From: Micromonospora sp. M71_S20
GTDB lineage: Bacteria; Actinomycetota; Actinomycetes; Mycobacteriales; Micromonosporaceae
DNA: 64,000 nt
Reading direction: 5' to 3'
NCBI RefSeq assembly: GCF_003664255.1
Contig: NZ_RCCV01000004.1
Span: forward strand, 186,001-250,000
Position numbers and translations under genes: made by a program
Shown: one piece after another, positions 37,521 to 46,832 of the stretch
Layout: each line of letters begins with the position of its first letter
Position numbering within the stretch: position 1 is the stretch's first letter
The notes under the pieces: model-generated
Databases searched by the model: none
Seen by the model: only the letters and a program-made list of their open reading frames with translations
Told to the model about the DNA's origin: nothing

Positions 37521-38077
37521 CGCCGCGCGGTGTCCAGGCCCCGGTGGTACGCGGCCAGCGTCGGCCACGGTTCGGGCACGACCCGCGTTCGGGACAACGC
37601 CGCGACGCCGGAGCGAAGAACCTCGAACGGGACGGACGGAACGGAAGGCGCGGGCATGAGGGAGCACCCTGCGGACCTCGGCGGGACGTCGACCGGCGCA
37701 GGCGGGCGACCCTTGAGGCGATCCGGCGTCCTCCGGGACGGGGCCCCGCCGTCGCCTTCGCGATCACCCTGCTGCTGGGCCTGTCGGCCGCCCTCGGGAT
37801 GACCGGGCAGCCCGACGACCTGACCTTCGCCGCCCTGGCGGACACCGCCCGCCGCACCTCGACGTTGAACTATCTGGCCACCGGCGGCGCAACGCGCCAG
37901 CCCACAAGACGTGCAGCCTCGACGACTCAGCCCGCCGGCTGGCTGACCCCGCCAGCCCTTCGGCGAGACCGTGGCCGTCACCATCGACGCCGTCGATCGA
38001 TGATCACGGCGAGGGGATGCGCCGTCGACAAGAAGCGCCCTTCCCCGTTGGGGCGGCTCGTCGACGGCGCGTAGGAA
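37521..38077. other. Decayed stretch without a supported gene
   Basis: On the minus strand SGVAALSRTRVVPEPWPTLA continues the remnant above. On the plus strand a hydrophobic segment (AVAFAITLLLGLSAALGM) is followed by DDLTFAALADTARRTSTL and an open frame to a TAG at 38072-38074, right before a strong hairpin. This may be the tail of a plus-strand gene whose start is lost. I cannot name it. Confidence 0.4.
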
Positions 38078-38111
38078 GGGGCCGGCGCCGCAGGGGTGGG
38101 GCGCCGGCCCC
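38078..38111. terminator. Perfect 12-bp GC hairpin
   Basis: GGGGCCGGCGCC (38078-38089) and its exact complement (38100-38111) around a 10-base loop. It follows the TAG at 38072-38074 of a plus-strand frame and precedes the IS110 remnant. Confidence 0.65.
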
Positions 38112-38344
38112 GCACCGCATGCGGCGGCTGGTGCGAGTGGCTCACCCCTCGGGATTGAGATTGGTCCCGGCTGCCAAACTGAGCGGCCCGCGCCTTGACG
38201 ATGATGCTGGCACGGTCCAGGCCGACGGGGGCGGGCCGGCGACCTGACCGGCGACTGGCAGCGAAACCTTCAGCCGCAGGGCGGGGTGTCTGTTTGCGAG
38301 CCGGGTCACGTCCGCGCTGGTGGTGTAGGAGACGGCCATCGCAG

Positions 38345-38801
38345 GATCCCGTTTGATGTTAGGCGGCAATCGGGGCGGGATCTCGACGGGGCCGTCGGCG
38401 CTCTTGGGAATCGTTGTCGCCTCGCCTGAGATGACGGATCGGGCGGCGGCTTCGGCGTCGAACGCGTCGGTTTTGCCTTTGCGCCTGCGGCTGGTGCGGT
38501 CTGGCCGGTTCACCTCGCAGACGGCGAGCCCTCCGGATCGCAGGTAGCGAGTTAGCCCGGCCCCGTAGGAGCCGGTGCCTTCGACGCCGGCTCGGTGAAG
38601 TTCACCAAACGACTTTGCCCAGGTCAGCAGGTTGCGATAGCCGGTCGTCGTGGTGGCGAAGGTGGCGTTGGCGAGCAGCGCGCCGGTGCTGCTGAGGATC
38701 GCGGCGGCGTGGATGTCTTTGTGCGTGTCGACGCCGAGGATGATCGTTTCAGGGTGTTGCTGGCGGTCTTCGTCGAGGTTGGTCATGCTGTTCGTGGTCA
38801 C
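38345..38801 (-). pseudogene. IS110-family transposase, N-terminal DEDD domain only
   Basis: ATG 38801 opens with TIILGVDTHKDIHAAAILSS (first catalytic Asp), then HRAGVEGTGSYGAGLTRYLR (Glu) and KGKTDAFDAEAAARSVISGE (the two Asp). After KSADGPVE near 38345 the match ends and unrelated sequence follows. The C-terminal Ser transposase domain is missing, so it is inactive. Confidence 0.85.
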
Positions 38802-39035
38802 GCGATTCCTTCGAGCCGATGCGGGTCGTTGGCCGGCGCCGGGCCGGGCGGGCAGTCAGAACTGTGACGGTGCCTTGTGCGGCAAGGCCCCTATCGGGAC
38901 ATGTCCGTCCGGGCCGGCGCGAGCAAGCACCGCCTGGGGCCGGTGGTCGACAGATCAATCCATAGGCACTTCGGCCAGTTAGACCACGGGTCAGACCCCG
39001 ACCACCAGGCGGCACTGCAAGATCCTCACAGTTCG

Positions 39036-39147
39036 ACCAGATCTGGCGCCAGATCTCGCGGGGGAAGCCGGTGAAGGCGAGCAGGTCGTCGCGGGCGTCG
39101 GCGAGGTGCTCGGCGGCGGCCGGGAACTTGGCCTCGATGGTGGTCAC
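39036..39147 (-). pseudogene. IS256-family (mutator) transposase fragment
   Basis: Only about 35 codons remain: KFPAAAEHLADARDDLLAFT and GFPREIWRQIWSN, the segment before the last catalytic Glu of IS256-type transposases. The following region (38802-39035) is IS110 end sequence. Confidence 0.75.
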
Positions 39148-39571
39148 GACCCGGTCTTGCAGCCGTCCTGCCTCTGGACGGCGTCAGTGCGACAACCCAA
39201 CCTCGTCAATTTGATGCCCGTGTGGCCCATTCGCACCGGTGGACGAACGTCAGGGCGGTGATTCGACTCGGTGGGGCGTGGGGTCGGCCAGCCGGGCAGG
39301 CGGATGTGCAAGTGCGGGCGGCCGGCCGGTCGTGGACGGTGGCAGGCTCGGTCACCCTGGTGGTGAACGGGGGCGTCAGCGCCGGTCGCACGCATCGTGC
39401 TCGGCGCGACCGCCGCTACGGGGGTGTTGAACCCACTCTCGCTACCAGTGATCTTGCCTCTTCGTGGGAGGCGGTTGGGCGGTTCTGGGCGTAGTAGTCC
39501 ACCTTCGCCACACCCTGTCCACTGCGCTCAGTGAACTAGCGGATACATCCAGGCAACCTCGGGTCGAAATC
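39148..39571. other. Gap upstream of the uptake operon, no supported gene
   Basis: Open frames on both strands show no ribosome site or known motif. The part next to 39572 leads into the operon promoter. Confidence 0.5.
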
Positions 39572-39658
39572 TTGACAGCGGACCCCAGCATCGCGACCAT
39601 GCTTATGCGCATCACTAGAGGCTCTTGAAGCATTTCCCCTGGAGTTATCCGCATAACT
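39572..39658 (+). promoter_or_regulatory. Promoter and operator candidates for the uptake operon
   Basis: A perfect TTGACA (39572-39577) is followed at usual distance only by weak -10 candidates near 39595-39604. Two dyads follow: ATGCGCAT (39605-39612) and AGTTAT-CCGC-ATAACT (39643-39658). The second ends 12 bp before the first start codon. A 16-bp dyad with a CG at its centre fits LacI-family operators, and a LacI-type gene is part of this locus. Confidence 0.5.
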
Positions 39659-39670
39659 TAGGATGGCATC

Positions 39671-41026
39671 TTGTTCAAGATCACGCCCTTCCGGGCGGCG
39701 GCAGTTGCTGGAGTGCTGGGATCGGTCCTGCTCAGCAGTGCCGCCTCAGCCAGCACCTTGATCGACCCGCCCGGCGATCGCGGGATCAACAACGTACTCG
39801 GCACGGCGATCCCACCGCAGGCCGCGGCCGAGAACGACGTGTCGATCGAGCGCCAGTTCAGCATCGAGATCGAGAACGTCGCCGGCGGCGCGATCACGCA
39901 TGTGGCCGAGAGTGGCGTCCGCACCCGGATGGGCGGGGTCGAGCGGGCGGCCACCACCACCGTGGCGGCCAACGACGGATTCTGGGCGTCGAAGTACTCC
40001 CGGGCGGTCGACGGCTCCCTCAGTCACGTCCTGGCGACCTCGGTCTACGTCCTGCGCCTGCGGGTCGGGCCGGACCAGGCGTACGACCCGCTCAACCAGC
40101 GGGCCTTCACCGCCCGGCTGGTCAACCTGCGGCCGGACCAGTTCCTGGAGGCCGATCAGGGTAACTGGCAGGCGGACACGATCTACACCGACATCCCCGG
40201 CGGGATCAAGATCTTCGGTGGGGCCACGGCGCCGCCGGTGGGATCGCCGGTGACCTGGTGGGACACGGCCAGGTCGCAGTGGCGGCCGTTGGCCGAACAC
40301 TTCGCCGCGAACCCGAACGCCGCCGTGCCGGCCAAGATCCGGTACACGGTGTACAAGCCGGTCTCGGCGTACGGTACGCCCGGCTACCTGGAGCTGGAGA
40401 ACTGGTCGGCCGGCGACACGGTCGGCGGGCGGACCAATCCGGCCAACGGCCGGGTGCTGGTCGCCTACCCGGGCGGCGTGGTGCGGCACGTGGCCGACGT
40501 GCTGCAGCGGGTCCGCGGCTCAGGACGTTTCGGGGGCACGGAGTTCGCCGCGGTCGGGCAGATTGACACCAACCATCCCGGCGCGCTGACGCTGTCCACC
40601 TCGCCCCGGGTCGGCTACACCACCGATTTCGACCAGCGCGGCGGGCTGCAGATCGTTCCCGCCAATCACGCGAAGTACCTCGGCTACGTGCTCGGCCAGG
40701 AGCCGTTCATCGGCCGCGCCCAGTGGATGGTCGTCGGACCTGTCGGAGCCACGTCGGCGCAGCTGGCCGACGAGCGGTACCTGATCGACGGCCAGCTGTC
40801 GGTGAACCCCGGCTGGGAGGCGGTCGCGCCGCTGTTCGGGATGTACGTCCGGACCTCGTACAACAAGGACTGGCTGGCCGGCTCGACCCGGTTCGTCGTG
40901 TCCTACGACTACGGCGCCACCTGGCAGCAGAGCCCGTCGCTGACCGGGACCACCGAGCCGCCGACCTCGCCGGTGAACAACTGGACCAACATCCGCGTCT
41001 ACCTGCAGTACCCGACCGGCCCCTGA
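39671..41026 (+). CDS. Secreted protein of unknown function (451 aa)
   Basis: I place the start at TTG 39671, six bases after GGATGG; no in-frame ATG or GTG precedes the signal peptide (KITPFRAAAVAGVLGSVLLS, cut after ASA near residue 28). The mature protein is beta-rich, without membrane helices: SIERQFSIEIENVAGGAITH, RYTVYKPVSAYGTPGYLELE, and a C-terminal FVVSYDYGATWQQSPSLTGT. I do not recognise the family; the pattern suggests a cell-surface beta-sandwich or glycan-binding protein. It shares strand and probable promoter with the transporter that starts 61 bp downstream, so a role in capturing or processing the transported substrate is a fair inference. Confidence 0.75.
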   Translation: MFKITPFRAAAVAGVLGSVLLSSAASASTLIDPPGDRGINNVLGTAIPPQAAAENDVSIERQFSIEIENVAGGAITHVAESGVRTRMGGVERAATTTVAANDGFWASKYSRAVDGSLSHVLATSVYVLRLRVGPDQAYDPLNQRAFTARLVNLRPDQFLEADQGNWQADTIYTDIPGGIKIFGGATAPPVGSPVTWWDTARSQWRPLAEHFAANPNAAVPAKIRYTVYKPVSAYGTPGYLELENWSAGDTVGGRTNPANGRVLVAYPGGVVRHVADVLQRVRGSGRFGGTEFAAVGQIDTNHPGALTLSTSPRVGYTTDFDQRGGLQIVPANHAKYLGYVLGQEPFIGRAQWMVVGPVGATSAQLADERYLIDGQLSVNPGWEAVAPLFGMYVRTSYNKDWLAGSTRFVVSYDYGATWQQSPSLTGTTEPPTSPVNNWTNIRVYLQYPTGP

Positions 41027-41087
41027 TCCGGTTCCCGGTCCTTGGCAGCAGTGTTCCCCCACCCCCTGAGAGAACAGAGTAGAGACC

Positions 41088-42386
41088 ATGAGAAGAAGGC
41101 AGTGGAGCGCCCTGTGCGCCGGTGCCGTGCTGTCGCTGGCGTTGAGCGCCTGCGGCAACGGCGCCATCCCCTCCGCCGGGAATGACGCCTCGACGCTACG
41201 AGTGTGGTTCCCCGGCAATCTGAGCAGCGAGATCGCGCTGGTCAACGACGAGCTGGTGCCGGCGTTCGAGGCCAAGCACCCCGGCGTCGACGTCCAGGTC
41301 GAGTTCGTGGACTGGGGGAACCTGTCGACCCGGCTGTCCACCGCCTTCGCCGGCAACACCGCACCGGACGTGTTCGGCCACGGCAACGCCGCAGCCGCCG
41401 GCTTCGCCAAGGCGGGGCGGGTCGCGCCGCTCGACGAGCGGGTCGCGGGCCTGCCCGGCGGGGCTGCGGACCTGACCTTCCTCGCCGACGGCAAGGTCGA
41501 CGGCAAGCAGTACGTGATGCCGCTGCGCGGATTCGGCTACCTGATCGCCTACCGCACGGATCTGATGACGGCGGCGGGCCTCGACCCGGCGAAGCCGCCG
41601 ACGACCTGGGACGAACTGCGCTCCGCCGCGCAGAAGCTGACCGTCCGCGACGGTGGCAAAATCACCCGCTCGGGCCTGCTGCTGGCCACCGACAACCCGA
41701 CCAGCATGACCCAGTCCTTCGCGAGCTTCCTCTACCAGGCCGGCGGCGCCTTCCTGGGCCCTGACGGCGCCGCGGTCACCTGGAACTCGCCTGAGGCCGC
41801 GTCGGCACTGTCCTTCGCCACGGGCTTGTACCAGGGCGGCGACGCCGTCGCGACCGGCGTGGGAGAGAAGACCACCAATACCGGAGCCCAGCATCCGCTG
41901 GTCACCGGCCGGGCCGCCATGGCCCTGATCGACGATGCCACCCTCAAGACCATCTACGAGCAGGCGCCGGAGGTGGCCAAGAACATCGCGGTCGCCCCCG
42001 CGACGACCGGCCCCAAGGCCGCCGCGTCGTTCGGCGGTGCGGGCAACGGCATGTTCGTCAGCGCCGGCTCCAAGCAGCAGGACCGGGCCTGGGAGTTCAT
42101 CTCCTTCTTGCTGGAGGCGGAGAACCTCAAGAAGTACACGATGGCCGTCGGCGGCATTCCGGCCCGCGGCTCGCTGGCCAAGGACCCCGAGCTGGCGGCG
42201 CTGCCCTACCTCGCCCCCTACATGACCTCGGCGGCGGCTTTCCGGGGCAACCCGGTGCACCCGAAGTGGACGCAGCTTCGCGATGCGCTCGGCGCGAGCG
42301 TCGAGAAGGCCTTCCGTACCCCCTTGGCGCCGCAGGCGGCGCTGGACGAGGCGGCCGCCGCGGCCGAGAAGGTGCTCAAGGGCTGA
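41088..42386 (+). CDS. Extracellular solute-binding lipoprotein, carbohydrate ABC uptake
   Basis: The 432-residue protein has a lipobox ending LSLALSAC (Cys22) and the layout of family-1 sugar-binding proteins: STLRVWFPGNLSSEIALVND, VQVEFVDWGNLSTRLSTAFA, YVMPLRGFGYLIAYRTDLMT and PPTTWDELRSAAQKLT, then LVTGRAAMALIDDATLKT and QQDRAWEFISFLLEAENLKK. It would bind an oligosaccharide or sugar derivative outside the membrane and hand it to the two permeases directly downstream. A GAGAGAACAGAG stretch lies just before the ATG. Substrate cannot be read from sequence. Confidence 0.93.
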   Translation: MRRRQWSALCAGAVLSLALSACGNGAIPSAGNDASTLRVWFPGNLSSEIALVNDELVPAFEAKHPGVDVQVEFVDWGNLSTRLSTAFAGNTAPDVFGHGNAAAAGFAKAGRVAPLDERVAGLPGGAADLTFLADGKVDGKQYVMPLRGFGYLIAYRTDLMTAAGLDPAKPPTTWDELRSAAQKLTVRDGGKITRSGLLLATDNPTSMTQSFASFLYQAGGAFLGPDGAAVTWNSPEAASALSFATGLYQGGDAVATGVGEKTTNTGAQHPLVTGRAAMALIDDATLKTIYEQAPEVAKNIAVAPATTGPKAAASFGGAGNGMFVSAGSKQQDRAWEFISFLLEAENLKKYTMAVGGIPARGSLAKDPELAALPYLAPYMTSAAAFRGNPVHPKWTQLRDALGASVEKAFRTPLAPQAALDEAAAAAEKVLKG

Positions 42387-42390
42387 CCTG

Positions 42391-43392
42391 ATGACTCCCG
42401 CATCGACCGGAATCCGTGCCGAAGGCATGAACGACCGGAACGACCAGAAGCGGGCCGCTGAGCCGGCCCGGCGCGATGAGCGCCGGGCCGCCGGCCGGCC
42501 CTCGGCACGACGGGTGAGCCCGGTCCGGCGCGGTCAGCGCCGCGCCGGCTGGATGCTGGTCACTCCGGCGGTGCTGGTCCTGCTCATCGTCGCCGCGGTG
42601 CCCATCGGGTACGGCTTCTATCTCAGCCTCACCTCCTACAACCCGGTCGAGACGACCGGCCCGCAGTTCCACGGCTTCGACGGATACCGTGCCGTTCTCG
42701 GCTCGGCCGAGTTCTGGCGCGCGCTGCTGACCACGATCGTCTACGCCGTCGGCGTCCTGGTGCTCACCATCCCGGCGTCGCTGGGTCTGGCCATGCTGGT
42801 CAACGGCCGGTTCCCCGGAGTGACCCTGTTCCGCGGGGTGATGTACCTGCCGCGGGTGGTGCCGCTGATCGCCGTCAGCATGATCTGGCTGTGGCTCTAC
42901 TCCCGGGACGGGTTCTTCAACTACGCCCTCGATCTGGTCGGGCTGCCACCGGTCGACTTCCTCAACACCGAGGAGACCGCGCTCGGCTCGTTGATCGTGA
43001 TGCGGGCCTGGAAAGCCCTCGGCGGTAGCATGATCATTTTCTTGGCGGGTCTGCAGACCATCCCCAAGGAACTGCTCGAGAGCGCCGCCGTGGACGGCGC
43101 CGGCCGCTGGCACTCGTTCCGGCACGTGACTCTGCCGCTGCTCGCGCCGATCACCCTATATGTCGTGGTGATGGACCTGATCTACCTGGCTCAGTCGTTC
43201 TCGGAGATCTATGTGCTCACCTCCGGCGGCCCGCTGGGCTCGACCACCGTGGTGAACATGCTCGTCTACCGCGAGGCGTTCCAGAACTTCCAGCTCGGCC
43301 ATGCCAGCTCGATGGCGTTCGTGCTGTTCTGCCTGATCTTCGCGTTGGCCTATGTCAACGTCCGCCTGCTCACTCGGACGGGGAAATCATGA
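42391..43392 (+). CDS. Sugar ABC transporter permease, MalF type
   Basis: ATG 42391 lies four bases after the binding-protein stop, with AAGGG upstream; ATG 42427 is an alternative. After a long charged tail the protein has six helices (AGWMLVTPAVLVLLIVAAVP first) and the binding-protein-dependent permease EAA loop LLESAAVDGAGRWHSFRHVT. It forms a heterodimer with the next gene product. No ATPase is encoded here, which is common in actinobacteria, where a shared MsiK-type ATPase serves many sugar transporters. Confidence 0.93.
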   Translation: MTPASTGIRAEGMNDRNDQKRAAEPARRDERRAAGRPSARRVSPVRRGQRRAGWMLVTPAVLVLLIVAAVPIGYGFYLSLTSYNPVETTGPQFHGFDGYRAVLGSAEFWRALLTTIVYAVGVLVLTIPASLGLAMLVNGRFPGVTLFRGVMYLPRVVPLIAVSMIWLWLYSRDGFFNYALDLVGLPPVDFLNTEETALGSLIVMRAWKALGGSMIIFLAGLQTIPKELLESAAVDGAGRWHSFRHVTLPLLAPITLYVVVMDLIYLAQSFSEIYVLTSGGPLGSTTVVNMLVYREAFQNFQLGHASSMAFVLFCLIFALAYVNVRLLTRTGKS

Positions 43393-44255
43393 CCGGTCGT
43401 CGCGCCTGGCGCTGGCGGCGGACCGCCGCCGTCGGCCTGGTGGCCGCACTCGTCGGCCTGCCGTTCTTCTGGCTGATCTCGCTGGCCTTCCGCGACCCCA
43501 CCGAGATCTTCAGCTACCCGCCCCGGCTGCTGCCGCAGCGGCCGACCCTCGACAACTTCCGCTACGTCTGGGAGACCACGAACATCCCGGTGGCTCTGAC
43601 CAACAGCCTGACCGTCGGCGTGATCACCGTGCTCAGCAATGTGATCGTGGCAGTGGCTGCCGGATACGCGTTCGCCCGGCTGGACTTCCGCGGCTCCCGG
43701 GCAATGTTCGGGGCCGTACTCGGGGCCGCGATGGTCCCCGCCGTGGTCCAGATGATCCCACTGTTCCTGCTGGTCCAGCGCTGGCCTATGGCCGGCGGCA
43801 ACGACCTGTTCGGCGAAGGCGGCTCCGGCCTGCTCAACACCTATGCCGGGCTGGCCCTGCCACTGCTGGTCCAGCCGCTGAACATCTTCCTGGCCAGGCA
43901 GTACTTCCTGGGCCTGCCCGAGGAGATGGCCGAGGCCGGCCGGCTGGACGGCGCCTCCGAGCTGCGCATCTTCGCCAGCATCTACCTGCCGATCGCCCGG
44001 CCCATCCTGGCCACCATCGCGGTGCTGTCCTTCACCGGGGCCTGGGAGGATTTCCTGTGGCCGCTGGTCGTCGTCGCCAGCCCCGACATGCAGACCGTCC
44101 CGCTGGCGCTAAGCACCTACTCGGCCAGCGGTGTCGTGCAGTACGGCCCGCTGATGGCCGCCACGATCCTGGCCACCGTGCCGGTCCTCGTGGTGTTCGT
44201 CGCCGGGCAGCGGCACTTCGTCCAGGGCCTGGCCGCAGGCGGGGTGAAGGGTTGA
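43389..44255 (+). CDS. Sugar ABC transporter permease, MalG type
   Basis: The start overlaps the previous stop as ATGA. The 288-residue protein has six helices, PTEIFSYPPRLLPQRPTLDN after the first helix as in MalG-type permeases, and the EAA loop MAEAGRLDGASELRIFASIY. It ends QRHFVQGLAAGGVKG, the standard end of this family. Partner of the MalF-type permease. Confidence 0.94.
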   Translation: MTGRRAWRWRRTAAVGLVAALVGLPFFWLISLAFRDPTEIFSYPPRLLPQRPTLDNFRYVWETTNIPVALTNSLTVGVITVLSNVIVAVAAGYAFARLDFRGSRAMFGAVLGAAMVPAVVQMIPLFLLVQRWPMAGGNDLFGEGGSGLLNTYAGLALPLLVQPLNIFLARQYFLGLPEEMAEAGRLDGASELRIFASIYLPIARPILATIAVLSFTGAWEDFLWPLVVVASPDMQTVPLALSTYSASGVVQYGPLMAATILATVPVLVVFVAGQRHFVQGLAAGGVKG

Positions 44256-45769
44256 GCGGCGTCGTGGCCGTGCTGCCGCTGGACGACCGGCCAGTCACCT
44301 ACCGGCAGGTCGCCGAGCTGGGACAGCTGTCAGGCGCCACCGTGCTCCTGCCTCCCCGGGAGATGCTCGGACGCCGGGGCGCGGCCGGGGACCTGCCCGC
44401 ACTGGTCGGATGGCTCGAGCAGACCGCCGGCCGCAGCGATGCCGTCGTGGTCAGCCTCAACCAGCTCGTCCACGGGGGATATGTGCCCTCGCGCCGGACC
44501 ACCGAGACGATGGCCGACTGGCTGCCCCGCCTGCAGGTCCTGCACCGGCTGCGCGACACCCGTCCGGACCTGCGGATCTACGCCCACGCGGTGCTGATGC
44601 GGACCAAGGCCCGCAATGACGCCGGCGCGGAGCCCGCCTACTGGGCCGACCACGGTCGCCACTTCGGCGACCTATCCCGCGAGCTCTACCGGGCCGAGCA
44701 CGGCCGGCCGGACCAGGTCGCCGACGCCCGCGCGGCGATCCCCGCCAAACTGATCACCGATCTGGTCCGCCGCCGCGTGCAGCTGCACCAGCTGCAGCTG
44801 CACGCGCTGTCGATGACCGCCGACGGCATCATCGACCTGCTGGCCATCACCCCCGAGGACACCACCGCCGAGTCGATGTCGACGAGCGAGCGGGAATGGC
44901 TGCAGGCGTGGATCGGCCGCTATGGCATCGCCGACCGGGCGCTGTGCTATCCAGGCGCCGACGAGGTCGGCTCGGTGCTGCTGGGCCGGGCCGTGCTGGG
45001 CGCCGCGGGCCGACCGGCGCCCACCGCGCTGGTGCTGTGCGCGGTCGACGGCGGCCTGGACCGGATCGCCGCGTATGAGGACGTGCCGGTGGGGCAGACC
45101 ATCGCGGCCCAGTTGGACGCGTCGGGCCTGCGTCGGGCCTGCTCGGTGGACGAGGCTGACCTCGTCGTCGCGGTGCACCCGCCCGGCCTGCCAGAGCGCG
45201 ACTGGTTCCACCCGAGCGCCGGGCAGGCCGCGGCACAGGACCGCAGGGCCGCCGCCCAGGCACTCGCCGACCAGGTTGCCGAGCTGGTCGGACACGGCCA
45301 CCGGGTAGTCGTCGCCGACGTCGCTGACGCGAACGGGTCAGACCCGGCCCTGGTCGAGGCGCTGCGCGCCAGGCTGCCGCTCGACCGGCTGGCCGGATAC
45401 GCGGGCTGGAACACCGCCGGCAACAGCATCGGCAGCGCGCTGGCCCAGGGCTGCGCGACGATGACCGGTGCGGACGTACCCGGCATCGCCCGCAGGCGGG
45501 TGCTGACCCGCCGGTTCCTCGACGACTGGGCATACCAGACGCAGGGCCGGGCGCTGCTGCGCCCCACCGCGACCACGCACCCGTCGGCGCTGTCGGCCGA
45601 GCCCGACGGCACCATGCTCGCCGTCGAGGCGCTGCTTGCCGAGCGGCTGGCCGAGCTACCCGGCCTGGCCGGTGCCTGCCGGCTACGTCCCGGCAGCGTC
45701 GACCTACCGTGGGGGCGATCGTTCGAAGTGGACTTCGAACTGGACACGGCGGAGGAACACGATGGCTGA
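44252..45769 (+). CDS. DUF4127-family protein
   Basis: The frame starts at TTG 44252 overlapping the permease stop (TTGA); GTG 44264 is the alternative. The 505-residue product begins VVAVLPLDDRPVTYRQVAEL and carries VVVSLNQLVHGGYVPSRR, YAHAVLMRTKARNDAGAEPA, VLCAVDGGLDRIAAYEDVPV, VVVADVADANGSDPALVEAL and LAGYAGWNTAGNSIGSALAQ. These are the conserved blocks of DUF4127, a family of unknown function in Firmicutes and Actinobacteria that tends to lie in carbohydrate loci. No signal peptide, so it acts in the cytosol. The conserved Asp/His/Asn-rich loops suggest an enzyme acting on the imported compound; this is inference. Confidence 0.88.
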   Translation: MSGVVAVLPLDDRPVTYRQVAELGQLSGATVLLPPREMLGRRGAAGDLPALVGWLEQTAGRSDAVVVSLNQLVHGGYVPSRRTTETMADWLPRLQVLHRLRDTRPDLRIYAHAVLMRTKARNDAGAEPAYWADHGRHFGDLSRELYRAEHGRPDQVADARAAIPAKLITDLVRRRVQLHQLQLHALSMTADGIIDLLAITPEDTTAESMSTSEREWLQAWIGRYGIADRALCYPGADEVGSVLLGRAVLGAAGRPAPTALVLCAVDGGLDRIAAYEDVPVGQTIAAQLDASGLRRACSVDEADLVVAVHPPGLPERDWFHPSAGQAAAQDRRAAAQALADQVAELVGHGHRVVVADVADANGSDPALVEALRARLPLDRLAGYAGWNTAGNSIGSALAQGCATMTGADVPGIARRRVLTRRFLDDWAYQTQGRALLRPTATTHPSALSAEPDGTMLAVEALLAERLAELPGLAGACRLRPGSVDLPWGRSFEVDFELDTAEEHDG

Positions 45770-46832
45770 CAACTCATGGCGCAGACCCCGCCAGGCCGAC
45801 ATCGCCCGGCTCGCCGGCGTCTCACAGGCGACCGTGTCGTATGTGGTCAACGGCCGCACCGACGGCCCGGCGATTCCGGACCAGACCCGGGACCGGGTCC
45901 TGGCAGCCGCGCGTGAGCTGGGCTACGTCGCCAACCCGTCGGCCCGCAGCCTCGCCGGTGGCGCCAACCGTCTAATCGGCGTCTACACGTTCGAGTCGAT
46001 GTTCCCGATGGACCACCACGACTTCTACTACCCGTTCCTCGTCGGGATCGAAGCCGAAGCCGAGGCGCAGGGCTACGACCTCGTGCTGTTCACCAGCGCC
46101 ACCACCGCCGACGGTCGCAGGTCCATCTTCCGGGGGCACACCAGCCGGCTCGGCCTGGCCGACGGCTGCGTGCTGCTGGGCAAGAACGCCGACCGCGACG
46201 AACTGGTCCAGCTGCGCGACGACCGCTACCCGTTCACCTACGTCGGGCGGCGCGAGATCCCCGGCGGCAGAATCAGCTACGTCGCGGCCGACTACGCAGC
46301 AGCCACCGGCCGGGTCGTGGACCACCTGGTGAAACTCGGGCACCGGCGGCTCGCCCAGCTGGGCCCGCGCACGCCAGGCGAGTACTCCGCGGACCGGGAC
46401 AGTGGCCTGCGGGAGGCGTCCGCGCGCCACGGCCTCGACGGCACCGGCCTGGACTGCCCGATCGACGACGCCGGGCCGGGCACCGACGACGTGCGCCGGC
46501 TGCTGGCCGCCGGTGCCACCGCCTTCGTCGTCCACGAACCAGCTGCGGCGCTGCGGGTCCGGGCCATCCTGGGCGAGTTGGGCCTGCGGGTGCCGGCCGA
46601 CTGCTCGCTCGCGGTGCTGAACGACCCGCCGGGCGGCATCCCGGAGGCCGCCGACCTGACCTGCTTCCAGATCCCCCGCCGCGGCATGGGGTCCAGGGCG
46701 GTCCGCCTGCTGCTTAAGCAAATCAACGACCCCCGCAACGCGAAACCGCACACCGCTGTCCTTCGCTGCACGTTCGTGCCCGGCCGCACCAGCGGCCCCG
46801 CGCCCGCAGTGAGCCTGAAAGGAATGACATGA
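45762..46832 (+). CDS. LacI-family transcriptional regulator
   Basis: ATG 45762 has the ribosome site GGAGGA and overlaps the DUF4127 stop by eight bases. The helix-turn-helix QADIARLAGVSQATVSYVVN and hinge DRVLAAARELGYVANPSARS are canonical, followed by the periplasmic-binding-like domain (FYYPFLVGIEAEAEAQGYDL, KLGHRRLAQLGPRTPGEYSA, VPADCSLAVLNDPPGGIPEA). It would bind a sugar-like effector and control this operon; the dyad at 39643-39658 is a candidate site. An internal position in the operon implies autoregulation. Confidence 0.94.
   Translation: MADNSWRRPRQADIARLAGVSQATVSYVVNGRTDGPAIPDQTRDRVLAAARELGYVANPSARSLAGGANRLIGVYTFESMFPMDHHDFYYPFLVGIEAEAEAQGYDLVLFTSATTADGRRSIFRGHTSRLGLADGCVLLGKNADRDELVQLRDDRYPFTYVGRREIPGGRISYVAADYAAATGRVVDHLVKLGHRRLAQLGPRTPGEYSADRDSGLREASARHGLDGTGLDCPIDDAGPGTDDVRRLLAAGATAFVVHEPAAALRVRAILGELGLRVPADCSLAVLNDPPGGIPEAADLTCFQIPRRGMGSRAVRLLLKQINDPRNAKPHTAVLRCTFVPGRTSGPAPAVSLKGMT

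Noticed and set aside
43352..44251. 805-residue frame ending in DUF4127
   Set aside because: The first 300 codons are an out-of-frame, Arg/Pro-rich shadow of the MalG-type permease.
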